DNA from: Callaeas wilsoni
Lineage: Eukaryota > Chordata > Aves > Passeriformes > Callaeidae
NCBI GenBank assembly: GCA_013398955.1
Contig: VWPU01019321.1
Location: forward strand, 39,511-103,510
Direction of reading: 5' to 3'
DNA: 64,000 nt
Both the position numbers and the translations under genes were made by a program. Position 1 is the first letter of the stretch. Every line of letters begins with the position of its first letter. Of this stretch, positions 1 to 14,160 are shown one piece after another. The notes beneath the pieces were generated by a model, which worked only from the letters and a program-made list of their open reading frames with translations, had not been told where the DNA came from and searched no databases.

Positions 1-1518
1 GGAGCTATGGAAAGTCCAAACACCACTGGGACAAGTATTTTCCCACCCATGAGAACAGAGAACCTGTTTGTGCCACGGCACTGACTCAGAAGCGGCTGGG
101 GCTGCTCCATCGCCTGTTTGCAGGGCGATGGTGGGACACAGCCCTTGTGTGTGCCAAGCTGCAGCTTTGCAAAGCCCAACGTGTCGTATACAGACTTGCA
201 GAGCAGTTTTAGGGTAAGCACTAGAAGGTAATCCATTTTTTTTCAGGAGATATTAAATTTAAAAAAAATAATGATCACGGGAGAATTCATGAATAGAAAC
301 ACATCCAGAAAACTGTTTCTGCTGTCTGATGCTCAGTCACCTGCTGCTGTATTTGTAACAGGAGCTTTTAGAGGTTTGTCCCTTTCTCTAAGAAAAATCT
401 GGGCTCCTTGCACCCTGAGGTTGCATGTCCTTGAATTTTCCCAAATTAAGTAATGTTCTGTGGCTTTGCTAAGAAATTTTTTTTGGCCATTTCAAATTCA
501 CCATTTCACTTGCTCTAGTCAAGGGGTTTATATGTAAACTCTCATGCAAGTCTCATCCTTTAGTAAGCCACAGTAACACCCTTGGCACTGGAAGTATGTA
601 ATAAGGAAGCCTCCTTTGCTGTGAAGGGATGCACAATGACGTGTGAAGTTTAGCCCTTCCAAGAAAGTCTTCTCACTCTCTTCCTCTGAACTCTAGAATA
701 TGCCACTCATCTGAATGCGTCTAGAAGATATCTGATCCTTGAGGATGAGAATTATCTGGCTCAGTACCTTGACTGCTGTCTCTTGGAAAGTTTCAGCTGT
801 TGCAGAAAATGAAGCAAATGGTGGTGAACAACTATGATTTTTTTTGTCCTTCTAGGACCCAAAGCCAGGATTTTGTTTGGTACACAGAGATTTTGTTTTA
901 AATGGAGATTGCATCTAAGGGGAAATGAAATTCCTGCTCCAATTTTAATGTCAAATTAAAACATGTAATGTTTATTCCTTGAGACCACCTTGACAGAGTA
1001 GAACCTCCACCATCACGTTCCAGAGTAAATATGTAGATATGCCTATCTGCCAGGGACAGTGACTTAGAAAACTAATCCTCCACTGCAGAAACCACAGCCT
1101 CCGGCTCTTGCCCCTTGAGGCCAAATTCAGTGAAGAGAAAAAGGCTAATGTCACATTTTCCTGCCAGCAAAGTTCCTGACCACCCAGAAGGCTATTCAGC
1201 CCAGAGAGAAGCAAGCAGTTTTTTATGCAGCTTCTATAATGTCTCCTCCCAACCCTATTTAGACACAAACCAGGCCTCTACAGGCAACGAACAGACTCTA
1301 TGGGGGCTGTTATTCTGCATTTTAGAATCATGGTAAGAGGCCTCACAACATTGCCCATGGTGACAGGCCTTATAGAAACCCATAATAAGAGGCAACACTT
1401 GTCCTGAGGAGCACCAGAGCCCAGAGAGAGGAAAAGAGAAACTCATCTCAGTGGGGAAACATGCCCGAGATGACTCAGCCCAGCAGACAAAGAGCAGTAG
1501 AGCAGACAGATCAGACAG
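1..1518. other. Non-coding DNA, nothing recognised
   Basis: AT-leaning unique sequence. Open frames are short and without domains; no repeat family recognised. Confidence 0.6.
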
Positions 1519-1650
1519 AGAATCACAGAATCATTTAGGTTCAAAACCACCTTTAAGATCATAGAGTCCAACCATAAACCTAACACTGACAAGTCCATTG
1601 CTAAACCATCTCTCATTCCAGTGATCCTCGTGTGCTTTTTACATTTTGTC
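1519..1650 (-). mobile_element. CR1 LINE 3'-end fragment, antisense, diverged
   Basis: Starts AGAATCACAGAATCATTTAG, then ACCTTTAAGATCATAGAGTC, CAACCATAAACCTAACACTG and CATTGCTAAACCATCTCTC, which matches the antisense CR1 3' end with many substitutions. The inner boundary is fuzzy. Confidence 0.8.
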
Positions 1651-3750
1651 CTGGATCCACGTGTCTGTGACCGTCTACAAACAACACTGAGAGGGATAGG
1701 GGTGAGGTAAGGTGAAGCTCTGTTTTCTCTGGTTTTCCTTATCAGACCTCTTCTCCTACACATTATATGGGCGTTTACCTGATTTTCTGGTCTAGACCTG
1801 ATTTAAAGCTTATCAGCCTCAACACAAAGAACAGCAGCTCTCACCCTGGCAGAAAGGGGCACTCCAGTAGACAGTCTTGCTTCACCTTCCCTTTCCAAAT
1901 CAGGCAGATTAGGGATTTTAACATGGGCCTTCCCCAGTGATTTCTGAACCACAGGGCTGCTGGCTACTCTGCTTAAAGGTTCAGCATTTCCAGTTGGAGC
2001 TGCTCCACTCTGTGCCAAATAATTAAGTGTGAACAAATCTGGTTTGGTCACTCTTGTGAAGCCTAAGGGGGAATAGGACTAGGGATGGGTTTTCATAAAG
2101 ATAGTCATGATCTACATGGCATCATGACTTGAGGGGAAGTTGCAAATTTCCTCCACACAGAAAGAAGGAACTGAAGTAGAAAGTGCAAACCCCGGACAAC
2201 CCCTGTTGGTCCAACCGCAAAGCGAAACAGAAACAAACACAATTAAAGGAGGAAGCGATGTGACCAGCAGAGTGTCACATCAGCACTGCTCCTCTGGAAA
2301 CCTCCTCTCTCAGGTCTGCCTGCCTGTGGGTGGGAGAAGACTGAATGAAGCAATGAAGACAGAAAATGTCTCCTCACTCTGCTTGACCTCAGCACAACAG
2401 GGTTTCTGAAAAATTCCTTGTGTGCTCTGGATGCGCACATCTATTGGCATCCATTCCCTTGCTCAGGGAAAACTCAGATGTTTGAGACCTGAGCAAATTT
2501 CTCAGGGATGCAGAGCAAATTAAATGATATAGGGATGGCGTTGGCAAGGGGAAAATGTAGACGTTTGAGAGCTACTCCCTCACACACCTCAGTTTAACAT
2601 AATCTGGTTCCTTGAAGATCTGTGTTTTGTGGTTGATTTCAAACTTCCAGGGAAGATTTTCATGTGGTTGGGACATTCATAAAATCTCTCTCTCTCTCAT
2701 GCGAGTGTTCCAGCAGTTAATGCCATCTGTGACCATGTTGCAGACATTGCCTGTGCTGGGGCACACATTTTGTCTTTTTTTAAAAATTATTTTATGGGGA
2801 CTCTAATTTTCACATGACTGATGGAATTTAATAACATGTCAGACATTTCCCCCTCTGAAAAACGTGCCCAAAAATGACCAAAGGATTAAAACATTGAGAG
2901 GTTCAAGCCAGGCGGCCAATAGGATTGCATAAGACTTGCTTCCTTAGAAAAGCCACGCTAGAAAACAATGAAATTCAAAGTAGCTGCTTTTCTGTTCTCT
3001 AAATTCTCTAATTCTAACAAACGAGTCCGTCAGTAGGACTGGAAAATTTTCCCTTCACAGAAGTTGCACGTTCTTTGTCTGTAAGGTCCTAGAGATTTGC
3101 CTAAATTTATGGATGCCCAATCCTCTACAGAGGTGTGGTAATCAGCTCCGTGTTTAGCAAAATCTTCCTTTGTTTGCCAGTATCTTTTGAAGAGAATAAG
3201 TAATGAAAATTCTGTTGACTATTTTCACAGCCTAGTTGAAATACAGATAAAAATCTGTGCAAAACTGAGCAGCCTTCTCTTCAGAACACTCTCTTCTCAA
3301 GAAAAAAAAATTAACAAGCAAGAAAAACGTTGGTTGGTGGTGTTCATCAACATGTATAGTTGGGGTGAGCAAAACCACCTCACTTACAGACTGGCACTGT
3401 CATAAAAAAGAGGAAGACGGTAAGGCAAGGGAAAGGACCATGTTCCGTATCCACCCTATAAAATCCAGGGAAGGTGGACCTGCTTCCTCTGAAGAAGCTC
3501 AGACAAATGCCACAGAAACACCTGGGAGAGTGGGACTGTTTATTTCTCAGGGGATCAGCACTCCAGGGCTGGACAGCCTGGCTGGGATTTCCCACACCAC
3601 CTACAGCCTTATCACCCTCAGGGCCATCCCTGTGAGCCAGGTGAGATGCACATGTGCTGCTGGCACAAGGGACATGGCTGCAACTCCAGAACAGCCCAGG
3701 CTGGCAGATAATGCCAGCCTCTCTCTCTAGGGGCTCGGAACATAGACATT

Positions 3751-3783
3751 GGGGAGGAGGAGGAAGAAAAGGAGGAGGAAGGT
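3751..3783. repeat. (GGA)n purine-rich repeat
   Basis: GGA/GAA units forming a strand-asymmetric purine tract. Confidence 0.85.
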
Positions 3784-4684
3784 GGTGTCAGTGACATATC
3801 TCACACGTGGCAGCAACCGCAGCAGCTGAGAAGGCTCGTGAGCCAGGAAACTGGATTGCAGATAACTGAGAGAGGTTTCTCCTGGGTCCTGTGTGTCCAT
3901 AAACCCGCATGTGGGTGAGTTATCTGCCTGGGAGCATGCCTTGTCCCTTTGCCAAACCTGGGCCAATAGCCCATCATTTCCAACAGGACCCAGCTTTGTG
4001 TTAAGGAGCAACTTGTGCCTTGAAAAATGCCTCTGTCATCCCATATATAAATAACAGACACAGCACAAGCTGCATCATGTCTAACTGGAAGACAATCATA
4101 GCTTCTCTGGATTTATTGTTGACTGTGAACACACTAACACGAAAATACTTTTCTAAAAGTCTGAACGCAGTACATGTTTTCTCTGTCTGTGTTCTTAAAT
4201 TGATAAAATACATCTGCTCTGAAGAGCTATTACAGCTTATCACAGAAACTTGGATCTAATTTATTGCCAGCAAAAAGCTTTCTTCAAGCCTCTTTCTTTT
4301 TCAGATACTCTACCATAAAACATGATAATTCACATTAAGAATGCATTTAAACACTGCTGAAAAGACAACTTGTCCCGAATAAAAGGTAGCATTCAGGGTG
4401 ATGGTTAGGATGAAACATAGCCAAGATTGGAAATACAAGGTTTAGTGATTTGGAATGCATCAAGTCTTGCCTAATGACCCTTATATAATCAAAATGGCCT
4501 ACAGCCTGCTGAAAACCATCTCTCCTTAAATCAGCTTCCTTTTGAGTCCTCAAAATTGCCTACCAGATGTTTGAGAAACCCAGATCCATTGCTTTCACCC
4601 ATAACACTCTCTTTACCCTTTTTTATGGCTTTGGGAGCACACCCACCAGAGACAGGCAAAATCTGTTGCTCCTCAGAAGTTTTA

Positions 4685-4710
4685 AAATCAAATTAAATCA
4701 AATCAAATCA
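4685..4710. repeat. (AAATC)n short tandem repeat
   Basis: About five AAATC-type units, one of them altered. Confidence 0.85.
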
Positions 4711-7700
4711 GAGGGGTGTGCAATACCAAACATAATTGCTGACTGTGACCATAAGCTGAGGACAAGCACACTGAGGGGCAATCTGAGCCCTCCTCTTCCA
4801 CAGGGTCGAGCAGATACCAAAGTGCCTTCAGGGAAGGTTAAAGGGAAGAGCTTACACAAGGAGCCCGAAGGGTCAGTAGGGTCTCCCTGAAGCAGTCCTG
4901 CTTGTGAGAGGTCCCTATACAGAAGAGGATGCTGTCACAGCCCATAGATGTTCCACAATTATCACCCAAGTTCCTCCTCATTCTCCACAGATTTTCACAC
5001 CTTTGTCATGCATTCACACCCAGCCCTTGGCTCTTGTGCTCTCCTTCCCCCTCTGCATAACGGGGTGAGCACAGAGCAGGTGCTGGGGAAAGGTGATGTA
5101 AACACACCCCTGGCATTTCCAAGCAGCACACGTTTCTGTAAGCAAACTGTGTCCCAGGAGCCATGCTCCTTTTGCTTCTGCACTAAGGATGTTCTCCAGA
5201 TCCAGCATGTTTCTGTTGTGGCTCTGCTGGATTTGGACAGGGAGGGCTGCTGTTGCCTGCTGGTGCTTCTTCACCTGCTCAGGTCTTCTCCTCGGGTCCT
5301 ATCTCAGTGCTCATGCCGTGAGTGTTAAGGCAGCCCATGGTACTATGGGGTAGAAACTCCCTTCTCCCAAAGAGAAAGGCTGAGAGTAAACAGTGTAATG
5401 GCCAGACTTTATCTTGTGGCATCAGGACAGACCCGGCCTTCTTGATGATCTCAGGGGTTTCCAGGCAGCTGGCAGCCTTTTTGCATCCCTGTCTTAGACA
5501 CTGTTCCCTACGTGCATATGGAAATGAACCACTTGTCCTGGGAAACAAGTGGTGCTGAGGTGTTGCCCCCGTTCCTGTCCAAAGCTCCCCTATCGAAGGC
5601 CCAGTGGGTGGTGGGGCAGAGCCACCCCTTGTGCGTGAGACCACTGGGACTCACGTGGTGGCTGAGGAGAGGCTGGGCAGGGTCACACCCCTGCTCCAAG
5701 ATCTACTCTCCAAGGATTCAGCAACCTCCCTCCCCAGCACTCATCAGCTCAGCAAAGCAACCACCCTACTCTGGCCACTCTAAGACCTGGTAGGGCAGGA
5801 ATATTGGACTTGGCCCCACTTTTAAGTTTGTTTCCACCTCTGTGTTAGCCCTACTAAGTGCCCCCTGACAGCTGCTGTTTGAGCATTGTTTTAACTCACT
5901 GGAAACACCAAGTCACTGCACTGCCCCTGCTCAGTGCCACCAGCAGATGCACTTCTGTGCAGGACCGTTCTGCTAACATTGGTGCTTTCCTGAGCATCGC
6001 CAGCAAAGCACAGCTGCACACAAGCCAGGAGGTGCAGAAGGCAAACAAACGTTTCAGAGTAAAAGTGCAACATCTTAGATTAGTAGAAAGAAGGAAAAAA
6101 AAACCCAAATCACCACATAGGTAACTCTGCTCTCTCAAAAGGATCAAGCTCACTGGCAGATTAAAGTCTGAAAGTTAAGAATGTCTGTCCTTGCATTATT
6201 GTTTGAACAACTTGGCCAGATCTTCCTCCCTCTGAGCAGAACTCAGACTTTCCTGGAGACATCTCTGCAGTCATGGGTAAATCCTATTTTTTTGGCAGTA
6301 CTTAAGCATTACTGGGGATCTCTTTTCATGCACTCAGCTATCCATGCAAAAACACCATCAAAGTCTCCAGTGCCAAGCACGTAGCAAAAGCTGTGGACAT
6401 CTACATTAGATGCTTTGGAAATGCCACCACGGAGCATGCTCCTCCAGATACTGACTCCAGCTATTTGCTTGCCATTAGAAAAGGGCCTGCTCAGTCCAAC
6501 ACTCACAAATCAAGAGTGTTGTGCAGTAATACAGCATTGTTCACTTTCTTTTCTCAAAGAAAAAGAAAAGAAAGAAATCAGGATTCATCGCTTCTTTGTG
6601 TGTTACAGTTGTTTGAATGAAAGACTTTGCTTTGAATTTTCCTACAGTCATTTTCTGTCTTATTTTTGTTATGCTTCCAAATAACAGGCATTCACTTGGG
6701 AAACACAAGAAAAGGAAAATGTTGAAAAGCTATTGATCTGCCAGGTGGAAAACTCTACATTTCATTTTCATTTCCAGGGCTTTTTTTTTTTTTCTTCAGC
6801 TTGGGAAACAACATATTATCCGTTCAGTAAAATTCTGGAATAATAAAATTGTTTTATAACAAGAACAATCACAAAGACAATTTGTTCTTTGAATTTATTT
6901 TGAAGCCTGCACATCTATTGTATGCCCCACTTATATGTACGAGTCAGTTGTGAATACAGTTTTGGGTCTTGTTCACAATGCTGATTACAACCAGAAAAGA
7001 AAAAACGGCCAGCAATGCTGACATTCGTCCCTGTGGAAAAAGCATCTCTAAAATGACTGCTCATGTGCCATGGAAGATGCCAAATTGCAGTACCTCCCTT
7101 TCCATTAGTCATTCCACAACATTGTTCCCTGTTGCCACATCTCGCACTTCCCCAGCAAGAAAGCAAAGACGCCACCAGACTCCCTGCTATCCTTAAGTGA
7201 GAGAGTTGAAAATATTTCCTTTTTTTTTTGTCTTTCAGGAAGAGGAGAAATGGACCATGCATTTAGAAAAGAGTTTGAGACGCTGCAGTTCTAAATTTCC
7301 ACAAAAAATACTCATTGACAGAACTGTGAGAACCAAGAAGGCTCGGCTTAGTGGGGTTTCAGCACTCCATGCTTCAGATATTCTTTCCAGCTAGTCCTCA
7401 GCTTATCATGTCACTTCTCTCCAAAATAAAGTGCCTGTCCTACACTGTCTTTGGCAAAGCCTATACTCTAATGTCCCCTGGGCCTTCAGCACACACAGAA
7501 GCAGCAGCAGGTACTCATTCATTGCCTTCCTCAGTCATTGCTATTGTCAGACCTAAGGGGGGTAACATCATGTATTTCTCTAACTTGATGAACACTGCAT
7601 GCACTGCAAGGGTCAGAGAAACCCTAGACAGACAGCACCTGATGTTGAAAAAGAGCTTTTTTTTAAAATAAAAAAAAAAGTAAAAATCCTGTTCTTCCTG

Positions 7701-8140
7701 TATTTGCTCCAGGGCGGGTGAAGTTGTAGAGAAAGAAGAGCTTTTAAAGGCACAAAGTGGATTCTGGCATGTTTCCCCTTTTGTGTTCCAAGCTTCGGGT
7801 TGGAAAAGGCTGCATTGAGGGTGGGGTTTTTGTTAGTTTAGTCGTGCTGCTAGACATATATTTAATCTTTTTCCCTGATATTCCTGTTATGAGAAGTCGC
7901 AGCCAGACTTAGGGAGACATTTATCAATAGAGAAAGCATACACACAATTACTACAGCATGGTCTAAACCAAAGGGAGTTAACCTTTCATTACCCTGAGGC
8001 ATTGAAAAGGCTCTGCCATTCCTAGTTTTCCCTCTCTCTTTCCAATATTAAGTTATTGGAAACTGGCACCCATCCTTTCCCCATGAAGACACAGGAAGTT
8101 TGCAAGCTTTAAGTGAAAATTCTGGAGGTGCATCACATCA

Positions 8141-8268
8141 GCCTGGTTGGGGTGAGAAGGGACCTGTGAGGATCATCTGGTCAAACTCCCCTGCTCAAGT
8201 GAGGTCACCCAGAGGTGGTTGCCCAGAACCATGCCCAGAAGACTTTTGAGTATCTCTGAAGATGGATA
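8141..8268 (-). mobile_element. CR1 LINE fragment, antisense
   Basis: Contains the reverse-complement CR1 signature: GGTTGGGGTGAGAAGGGACC, GATCATCTGGTCAAACTCCC, CTGCTCAAG...GGTCACCCAGAG, GGTTGCCCAGAACCATGCCC, and TTTTGAGTATCTCTGAAGATGG. It lacks the outermost 3' tail and is truncated on both sides. Confidence 0.85.
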
Positions 8269-8934
8269 TCTGTGCACTTAGAAGCATTTATTTACCTCAT
8301 GTAAATGCACAAAAGTGCCTTATTTTACCCAAACTGTCCTTCCACAAGAAATAAATCCCATAGATCATGGATAGGTCCCCACGTAAGGGAAAATAAAGCA
8401 AGCCTGAAGATACTGCATGGTCAGGGTGGGCATTAATTTCTCCCATGACACCAATCAATCTTTTCAGTTCTTATGAGAGAAACAAATAAACCCGCTTTCT
8501 CATTTCTCTGTGTTTTATCTTTTTGCCTCCCCAAACACTCATGCTTTGCCTGGCACTGGGCCATCAAAGAGAATTACTGAGATAGGAGGGAGCCCTTTAC
8601 CAAGATGTCCAATAACCACACAGGCGATTTTCTAATCATCTTGCCCCATCACGAGAGACAGTAGGGGTGATAGACCTGGAAATTTTCCATGGGTCAGATG
8701 GGTGGTTTTGTGGACAAAGGAGTGACTAAGCAAGTTCCAGTTCAGCCATCTTACTGCTCTTCCCCTGGGGAAATACAAGCCCATGTAAGAATGAAGAAGT
8801 GGTTAAATATGGGGTTACCTGACCAGATCTCTCACCAATCTTCCACACTTGGGGATTCCTTCAGCCACCAGTACATACATTTCTGAATTTTGATAACATA
8901 TACTAGTGCAGTTCTGCATATTCGTGTTACTCTT
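8269..8934. other. Non-coding DNA, nothing recognised
   Basis: Unique sequence between a CR1 fragment and the G/T-rich tract; no gene signal. Confidence 0.6.
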
Positions 8935-9070
8935 GGGACTGTTTGTTTGGGAGTGGTGGTGGGGGTTTAGGTGTGGGTTTTGTTGTTCTTGGGGATTTTT
9001 TGTTTGTGTTTTTCTTTGCTTTTTTTTTGCTGTTGTTTTGGTTTTCATGGGGTTTTTTTTTGATTTTTTG
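8935..9070. repeat. G/T-rich low-complexity tract
   Basis: Almost only G and T on the + strand, with several G runs (GGG, GGGGG, GGG, GGGG) between 8949 and 8994 and T runs after. The runs are separated by loops of about 9-13 bases, longer than in the classical quadruplex pattern. Open frames across it encode only repetitive Phe/Val/Leu or Lys/Gln/Thr and are not genes. Confidence 0.85.
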
Positions 9071-10737
9071 AACTGCAGCTTGCTAACTTGTGGACTTTAC
9101 TGACTTGTCGTGGTAACAAGCTTTTCAAACAATTGTCCCTTATTTAGGAAACTTTTTTTACCATATGCTCAACAAAGTACTCTTTGGAAGCTAACACAGA
9201 TTCCCCAGAACTTTCCAGTTTTCCGGTTAGGTGTAATAATATCCCTGCTCCAGCATGAGTGGAAATAATTAGGAGCCATCTCTCTGGGCTTCAGCAGGCT
9301 GAGAATGAAGCCTCCAATCTGCTCTCTGAGACTTTTTGTAAAAGCGTACCACAATGAGTTGCCCTGAGGTGTGAGTCTTACTCAAGAAGGTGTCTGGGGC
9401 AGTCAGGGACTGGAATTATGAGTTTTTCTTGAAAGACTGAGGCCTCCTTCCCTTATCACTAGCAGGGAGATCTATACTACTGTTTCACTGGAGTGACTGC
9501 ACTTTTAAAAAAATCTTGTCTTGTATTACAGGTTTGCTTATCCCAGTTGCTACCATACTTAATTCTTCATTAGAAGGATGGTGTGATTTTAACAGCCCAA
9601 ATAAATGGGCTAATAATTAATGTTCTTGCCTAGATTGAAAATTGAAAAGATCCTATTAATGAAAAAAAATCAGCATGATCCATTTGGCTTGTGTCAGCTT
9701 ATATTTTTCATTTGCCCTGTATCTCAGCTTTGGTAATCAAGTTGATTCCATTTTTATTTACAGTTAAGTTTCACTGGTGGATTCAATTGCAAAGGCTGAA
9801 GTAGGGAGGAGACAGAATCCTGTATAAAAACCAGCTGTTGACATTGGAATTTAAAAAAAAAAAAAAGAGGGAAAGAAACATCTTCTGCATTTTTTTGCCT
9901 ATCATTGCCTAATTTGTGGCAAATCACAGACACATTCCTAAGGATGCAGATGATGACAGCATCAGAAGACTCATTGTTCCAGAGGTCACAGGAAGTCTGT
10001 GGCAATCGGAGGACCCAGGGTTTCCCGACAGAGATACTTATAGTATTTCTTGTATTTGTCCATAACAAGGTGAAATTTAAGTTGACAAAACTGCTTCACA
10101 ATCAATGCTTTGGAAAAGATATTGCATACGTTTTCGTTCCTACCATATTCACTTGATTGCTATGTCAGGATTTTTTTCAGACTTTTTCCACAATCACAAA
10201 ATGTGCCAAAACATGAAGTTCTCAATTAACCCTGCGCTCTATTCTGTAAGCAGAGTCCAAATCACAGCACTACTTTTGTCCTTAACCCTATAAAATGCAT
10301 TAGAAAATCTGAATTATGCTGTTTCAAACTAGCTCATACCCTAGAGATGGGCTTCAGGTGTGATACATTGATAGCACTTATAAAATATCCCTCCTGCATG
10401 ATGCTACCCAGCCAAGAGGGTACGAAACAACAGCCACACTCAGATGCACAGTAAAGCCAGGAGGGAATCACAGTAGGGCATAGACCCAGAATTTGCCTGC
10501 CTCTGGCAGGCAACAATACCATCTACAAGCAAACCTCAGGGGTGCTAAAACGCTTCACTCCAAGGAAAGGCCAGGACATGCTGGGGAAGCAGTCAGCCAG
10601 ACACCGGTAAATCGTCTCCTCCACACGAGGCAGTGAGAGCACCTCAGCCCTACTTCAAAGAACGCGCCTTTTCACCCAGCTCACACAGCCCTGGTGCAGC
10701 ACTGTACTGTTTGCACCTTTTTCCTGAAGTCAACAAA
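9071..10737. other. Non-coding DNA, nothing recognised
   Basis: AT-rich unique sequence; the longest open frame (104 codons, 9754-10068, -) has no domain. Confidence 0.6.
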
Positions 10738-10902
10738 GAAGCTGTGGATGCCCCATTCACTCTCTCCCCCAAGTATCAAGTCCAGAGTGGATGGGGTTTT
10801 GAGAAATCTGGTCTCTTGGAAGGTGTCCCTGATTGTGACAGGGGAGTGAAACTAGGTTCTCTTTAAGGTCCCTGTCCAACATAAACTATTCTGTGATTCT
10901 AT
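10738..10902 (+). mobile_element. CR1 LINE 3'-end fragment, + orientation
   Basis: Begins at the GAAGCTGTGGATGCCCCAT block and runs through GATGGGGTTTTGAG, TTTAAGGTCCCTGTCCAA and ATTCTGTGATTCTATG, the standard CR1 3' end. The copy is short, 5'-truncated and moderately diverged. Confidence 0.85.
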
Positions 10903-13900
10903 GTCTTACACGATGCTTTCATATTTACTCTTGCTCCATCATTCGCTACTTGATTTGGTTTCACACGCTGATGAAGCCCTGCATTTTACTGTCTCTCACC
11001 TACCAACTCACTTTAGTTTCTTTAATCAGGCCATTGCTTTTCTCTGATTCAGAAAGCCAGTTTCTAATTCCTAGTTCCACTTGATTAACCATCAGCTTCA
11101 TATAGCTAAGGCTGTTTGTTTTATTCCCGCAATTTCAATTTTCGCTAGCTCTGCCTACCTCCCCGGGCCACAGTTGGCAGCAACATGAGGAGGAGATGCA
11201 GGACACAAGCAGACCAAACAGTCTGTGGCTACACATCTCCGAGAAAGCAGCTCTGCAATGTAGCAGCAGACACCAGCTCCCAGTATCTTCACTTTGAAGG
11301 GAGACAGCTTCCCCATAAATGTTACCCAGCAAAAGCTCAGTTGCACATCAATGGCTATTGATGAAAAATTAAGACCTGAAGATCTTGGAAGCAAACTCAG
11401 AAATCAATAAACTATTCATAGGAAATTACCTCTCTCTTCCTCTGTGTGCATTTTGTTCACCAGCATTTCCTAACTTTTAGACATGTGTCGTCTGACATAA
11501 TTCATCAAATAACTTAATCTACATGACAAAAATTATGCACATAATTTGTGAGCAGACTCCACAAACATTTAATATTCAAAATTCAAGCTGTGGTGATTAG
11601 TCTTGATTGAACACACAAATCAGCCAGTGTCTTACTGTATTTGAATGATTAACTCCATCGTTTTTGGAAAAAACTCCACACTTATGATTATGATGAATTC
11701 AGAATCTGCTTTTTTGAGACTACTCTGATATTTCCTTGTGATTTTGCCACCCCTCCCATACTGGGTTTTAATTCTATAACTCTCTCACCATTTGCAGACA
11801 GTAAACAGAAAAGGAGGACATATTCCAGAAATGTACTCCAGGATGAATTCTGGTAGAAATTTGGAATTGACTTTTATAAAAACTTTCTGCAACACTTGCT
11901 CTGACCTCTGATTTTTCAGGCAAATAATGAATTCATGCTGATGAACAGTGTGCAATTTCACGATACCAAGTCAAAAGTGCTTTAGAATTATTTTTCTTCT
12001 CCCTGGTCCATCTTTCTTTCCTGGGATCAGATCAGTGGATGTGAAAGACCATAATCTGGATGTCTTCCATTTAACTATTTTCAGAGGAACATCTTGAAAG
12101 TTTCCTTTCTCCTTCTTAAGATGAAAAGTTCTTTTGAACTCCATTGGCACTTCAGTGCCAGCAATGAGATCAAAATGAAGGGTTTCTTATTTCTCCCCTT
12201 CAGTGAACACCTGGAAGAACACCAGAGGCTATCTAATATTGTGAATATCTGCCACTCTTCTCCCGGTAGCAGATGTTCTCTTCATTCTTGGACACTGCTG
12301 TCCTGTACTACTCTTAGAAGCCCAGAGTCAAGGAAGAATGGTCTAGACCAAAAAAAAATCCCCCAATTACTGGAATGTAAACATCAGTATAAAGACCCTA
12401 TTATGAGCTTCATTTGTAATCAGTTTTATTATGTTGTTACAGTAAAATGCACATTTCACCCCCACGTGGGAGATGACTGAAGCAGTAAGTATACAGCAAA
12501 GCAAAACCATCATTGGAAGAGCACAAGTTCCCTTGGAAAACAGCCTTAGAGCAAAATCAGAGAAGCACAAAATCCTGCCAAGACGTCAAGTTTTGCTGAC
12601 ATTTTGTTTTGGAAATAACATCAAAAAGTAAATGTTGTCAATACCAAAAAGGAATCTTAAAGCAGTATTTACAGTTTCAGTGTGCTAAAATAAAGTTGTT
12701 TAACTTAATTCCAAAGCCACCTTTTCTTCAGATTTCAGTCAAGTACCATGACTTAATACCTAAATCCTCAAGAAAAAGAGTGGGATGGAAATACTCCAGT
12801 TACACTGAACCATGCTGAGAGGAAGATTTAAGTTTTATTATTGTCAATATTTTGGGCAAGAATAGTGCCATTTGGGAGTGTTAGTTTGAATTAACATAAA
12901 ATCACTCTGGAAAAAAAAAACTCAGAAGGGATAGTTAAAGGAACCTCAATTCTGCACCCAGCTCCTGGTGTGGCAGCAAGGGGAAAGTTCTCCAGGTGCT
13001 GCATATGTTCAGCCTCTTTCCTTTGCCTGGCAGGGAAGATCTAAGGATCTTTTGGGGTTTGCAGTCTGTATACAAGGGGGAAGGAGATGCTCAACTTCCT
13101 ACTGCCAGTGACGGAGCAACCACAGGGAAGGGACCTCTGCAATAGAAACCTCAAGAGGGCAGGAAGGGTAGCAAGAAATTTGGTGGGTGCATGGGAAAGG
13201 GAAGAGCAAACAGGGCAGCTGTTTCTGGGCATAGGGCAAAGGTGTTTTCCTGAGGTTTCTGCAGGAGGGAATTCCCCAGCAGCTATTTATTGCCATTTCT
13301 GACTTAAAAAGACAGGACTTGGGGAAATATAGCACAGGGGTAGGTGGTACTGAGAAACACCCACCACTCCATCTCTCATTTCTTCTTTAGATGAGGAAAC
13401 CAACTGAAGCTCACTTCTGCTCCTCCAAGCAGCTGCATCATGCGCATACACAGGCTTTATGTGCGTATTTCTTTTTTTGCATCTTTTCACATGCCCAGGA
13501 GGAGGACAGGGCACAGGGAATGATTCCATTTACAGGGCTAGAAAGCCTAGATTTGTTTCCTGGGAAGAGCAAGGTGAGGTCAGACAAGGTGCAAATTGGC
13601 AGAGCTATGCCTATTTATGCTACAGGGTATTTTTGGCAGAAGGGGAATCCCAGTTTCAAAGGGAGCCTTATCAAATGGAAGCTATCTCATGACACGGAGC
13701 CCATCTCACAGGTGCTTGTAGAGAAGTGAGAGTCACAGCTCTCCTCAAGAAAGAGATGCCTCCAAAGCCCAGAGGGGTGGGAGGAGAAGGAGTTCTGCTC
13801 CATCTTGAGAGCTCCTACTAAACACTGCAAGATTGGGTGTGGATGGGACCCTGTGCTGCCACCATCCCGCTGAATTAAAGGATGATACACAGCAGTGTTG

Positions 13901-14160
13901 CTGCAACATCCTTTTGGGATGCTAAATCCCACACCAACAACTTTTCACCTCCTTCTGGGAGATGGGGCTATGCTGTGGCCAAGGGTGGGGGTGCTCTTTC
14001 CCACGCCAAAGCCAGACCCTTTCTCCCAGAACAGAGTAATTTCATACACCGAGCAGCCAGATGGCAAAGCTCAAATGTCATATTAGCCTGTTTCAGAAAA
14101 AACCCCACAACCCAGGACAAGACTGGCAAAGCAGAGGGAGCATAGCACATGAGCGCACAC
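10903..14160. other. Non-coding DNA, nothing recognised
   Basis: AT-rich, especially 11400-12000. Open frames up to 128 codons without recognisable features. Confidence 0.6.

Larger units (their letters stand above)
1651..8140. other. Non-coding DNA with simple repeats only
   Basis: Open frames reach only 126 codons and show no domain or splice-linked partner. Holds the GGA and AAATC repeats listed separately. If human synteny applies, this lies between HIVEP1 and ADTRP. Confidence 0.6.
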
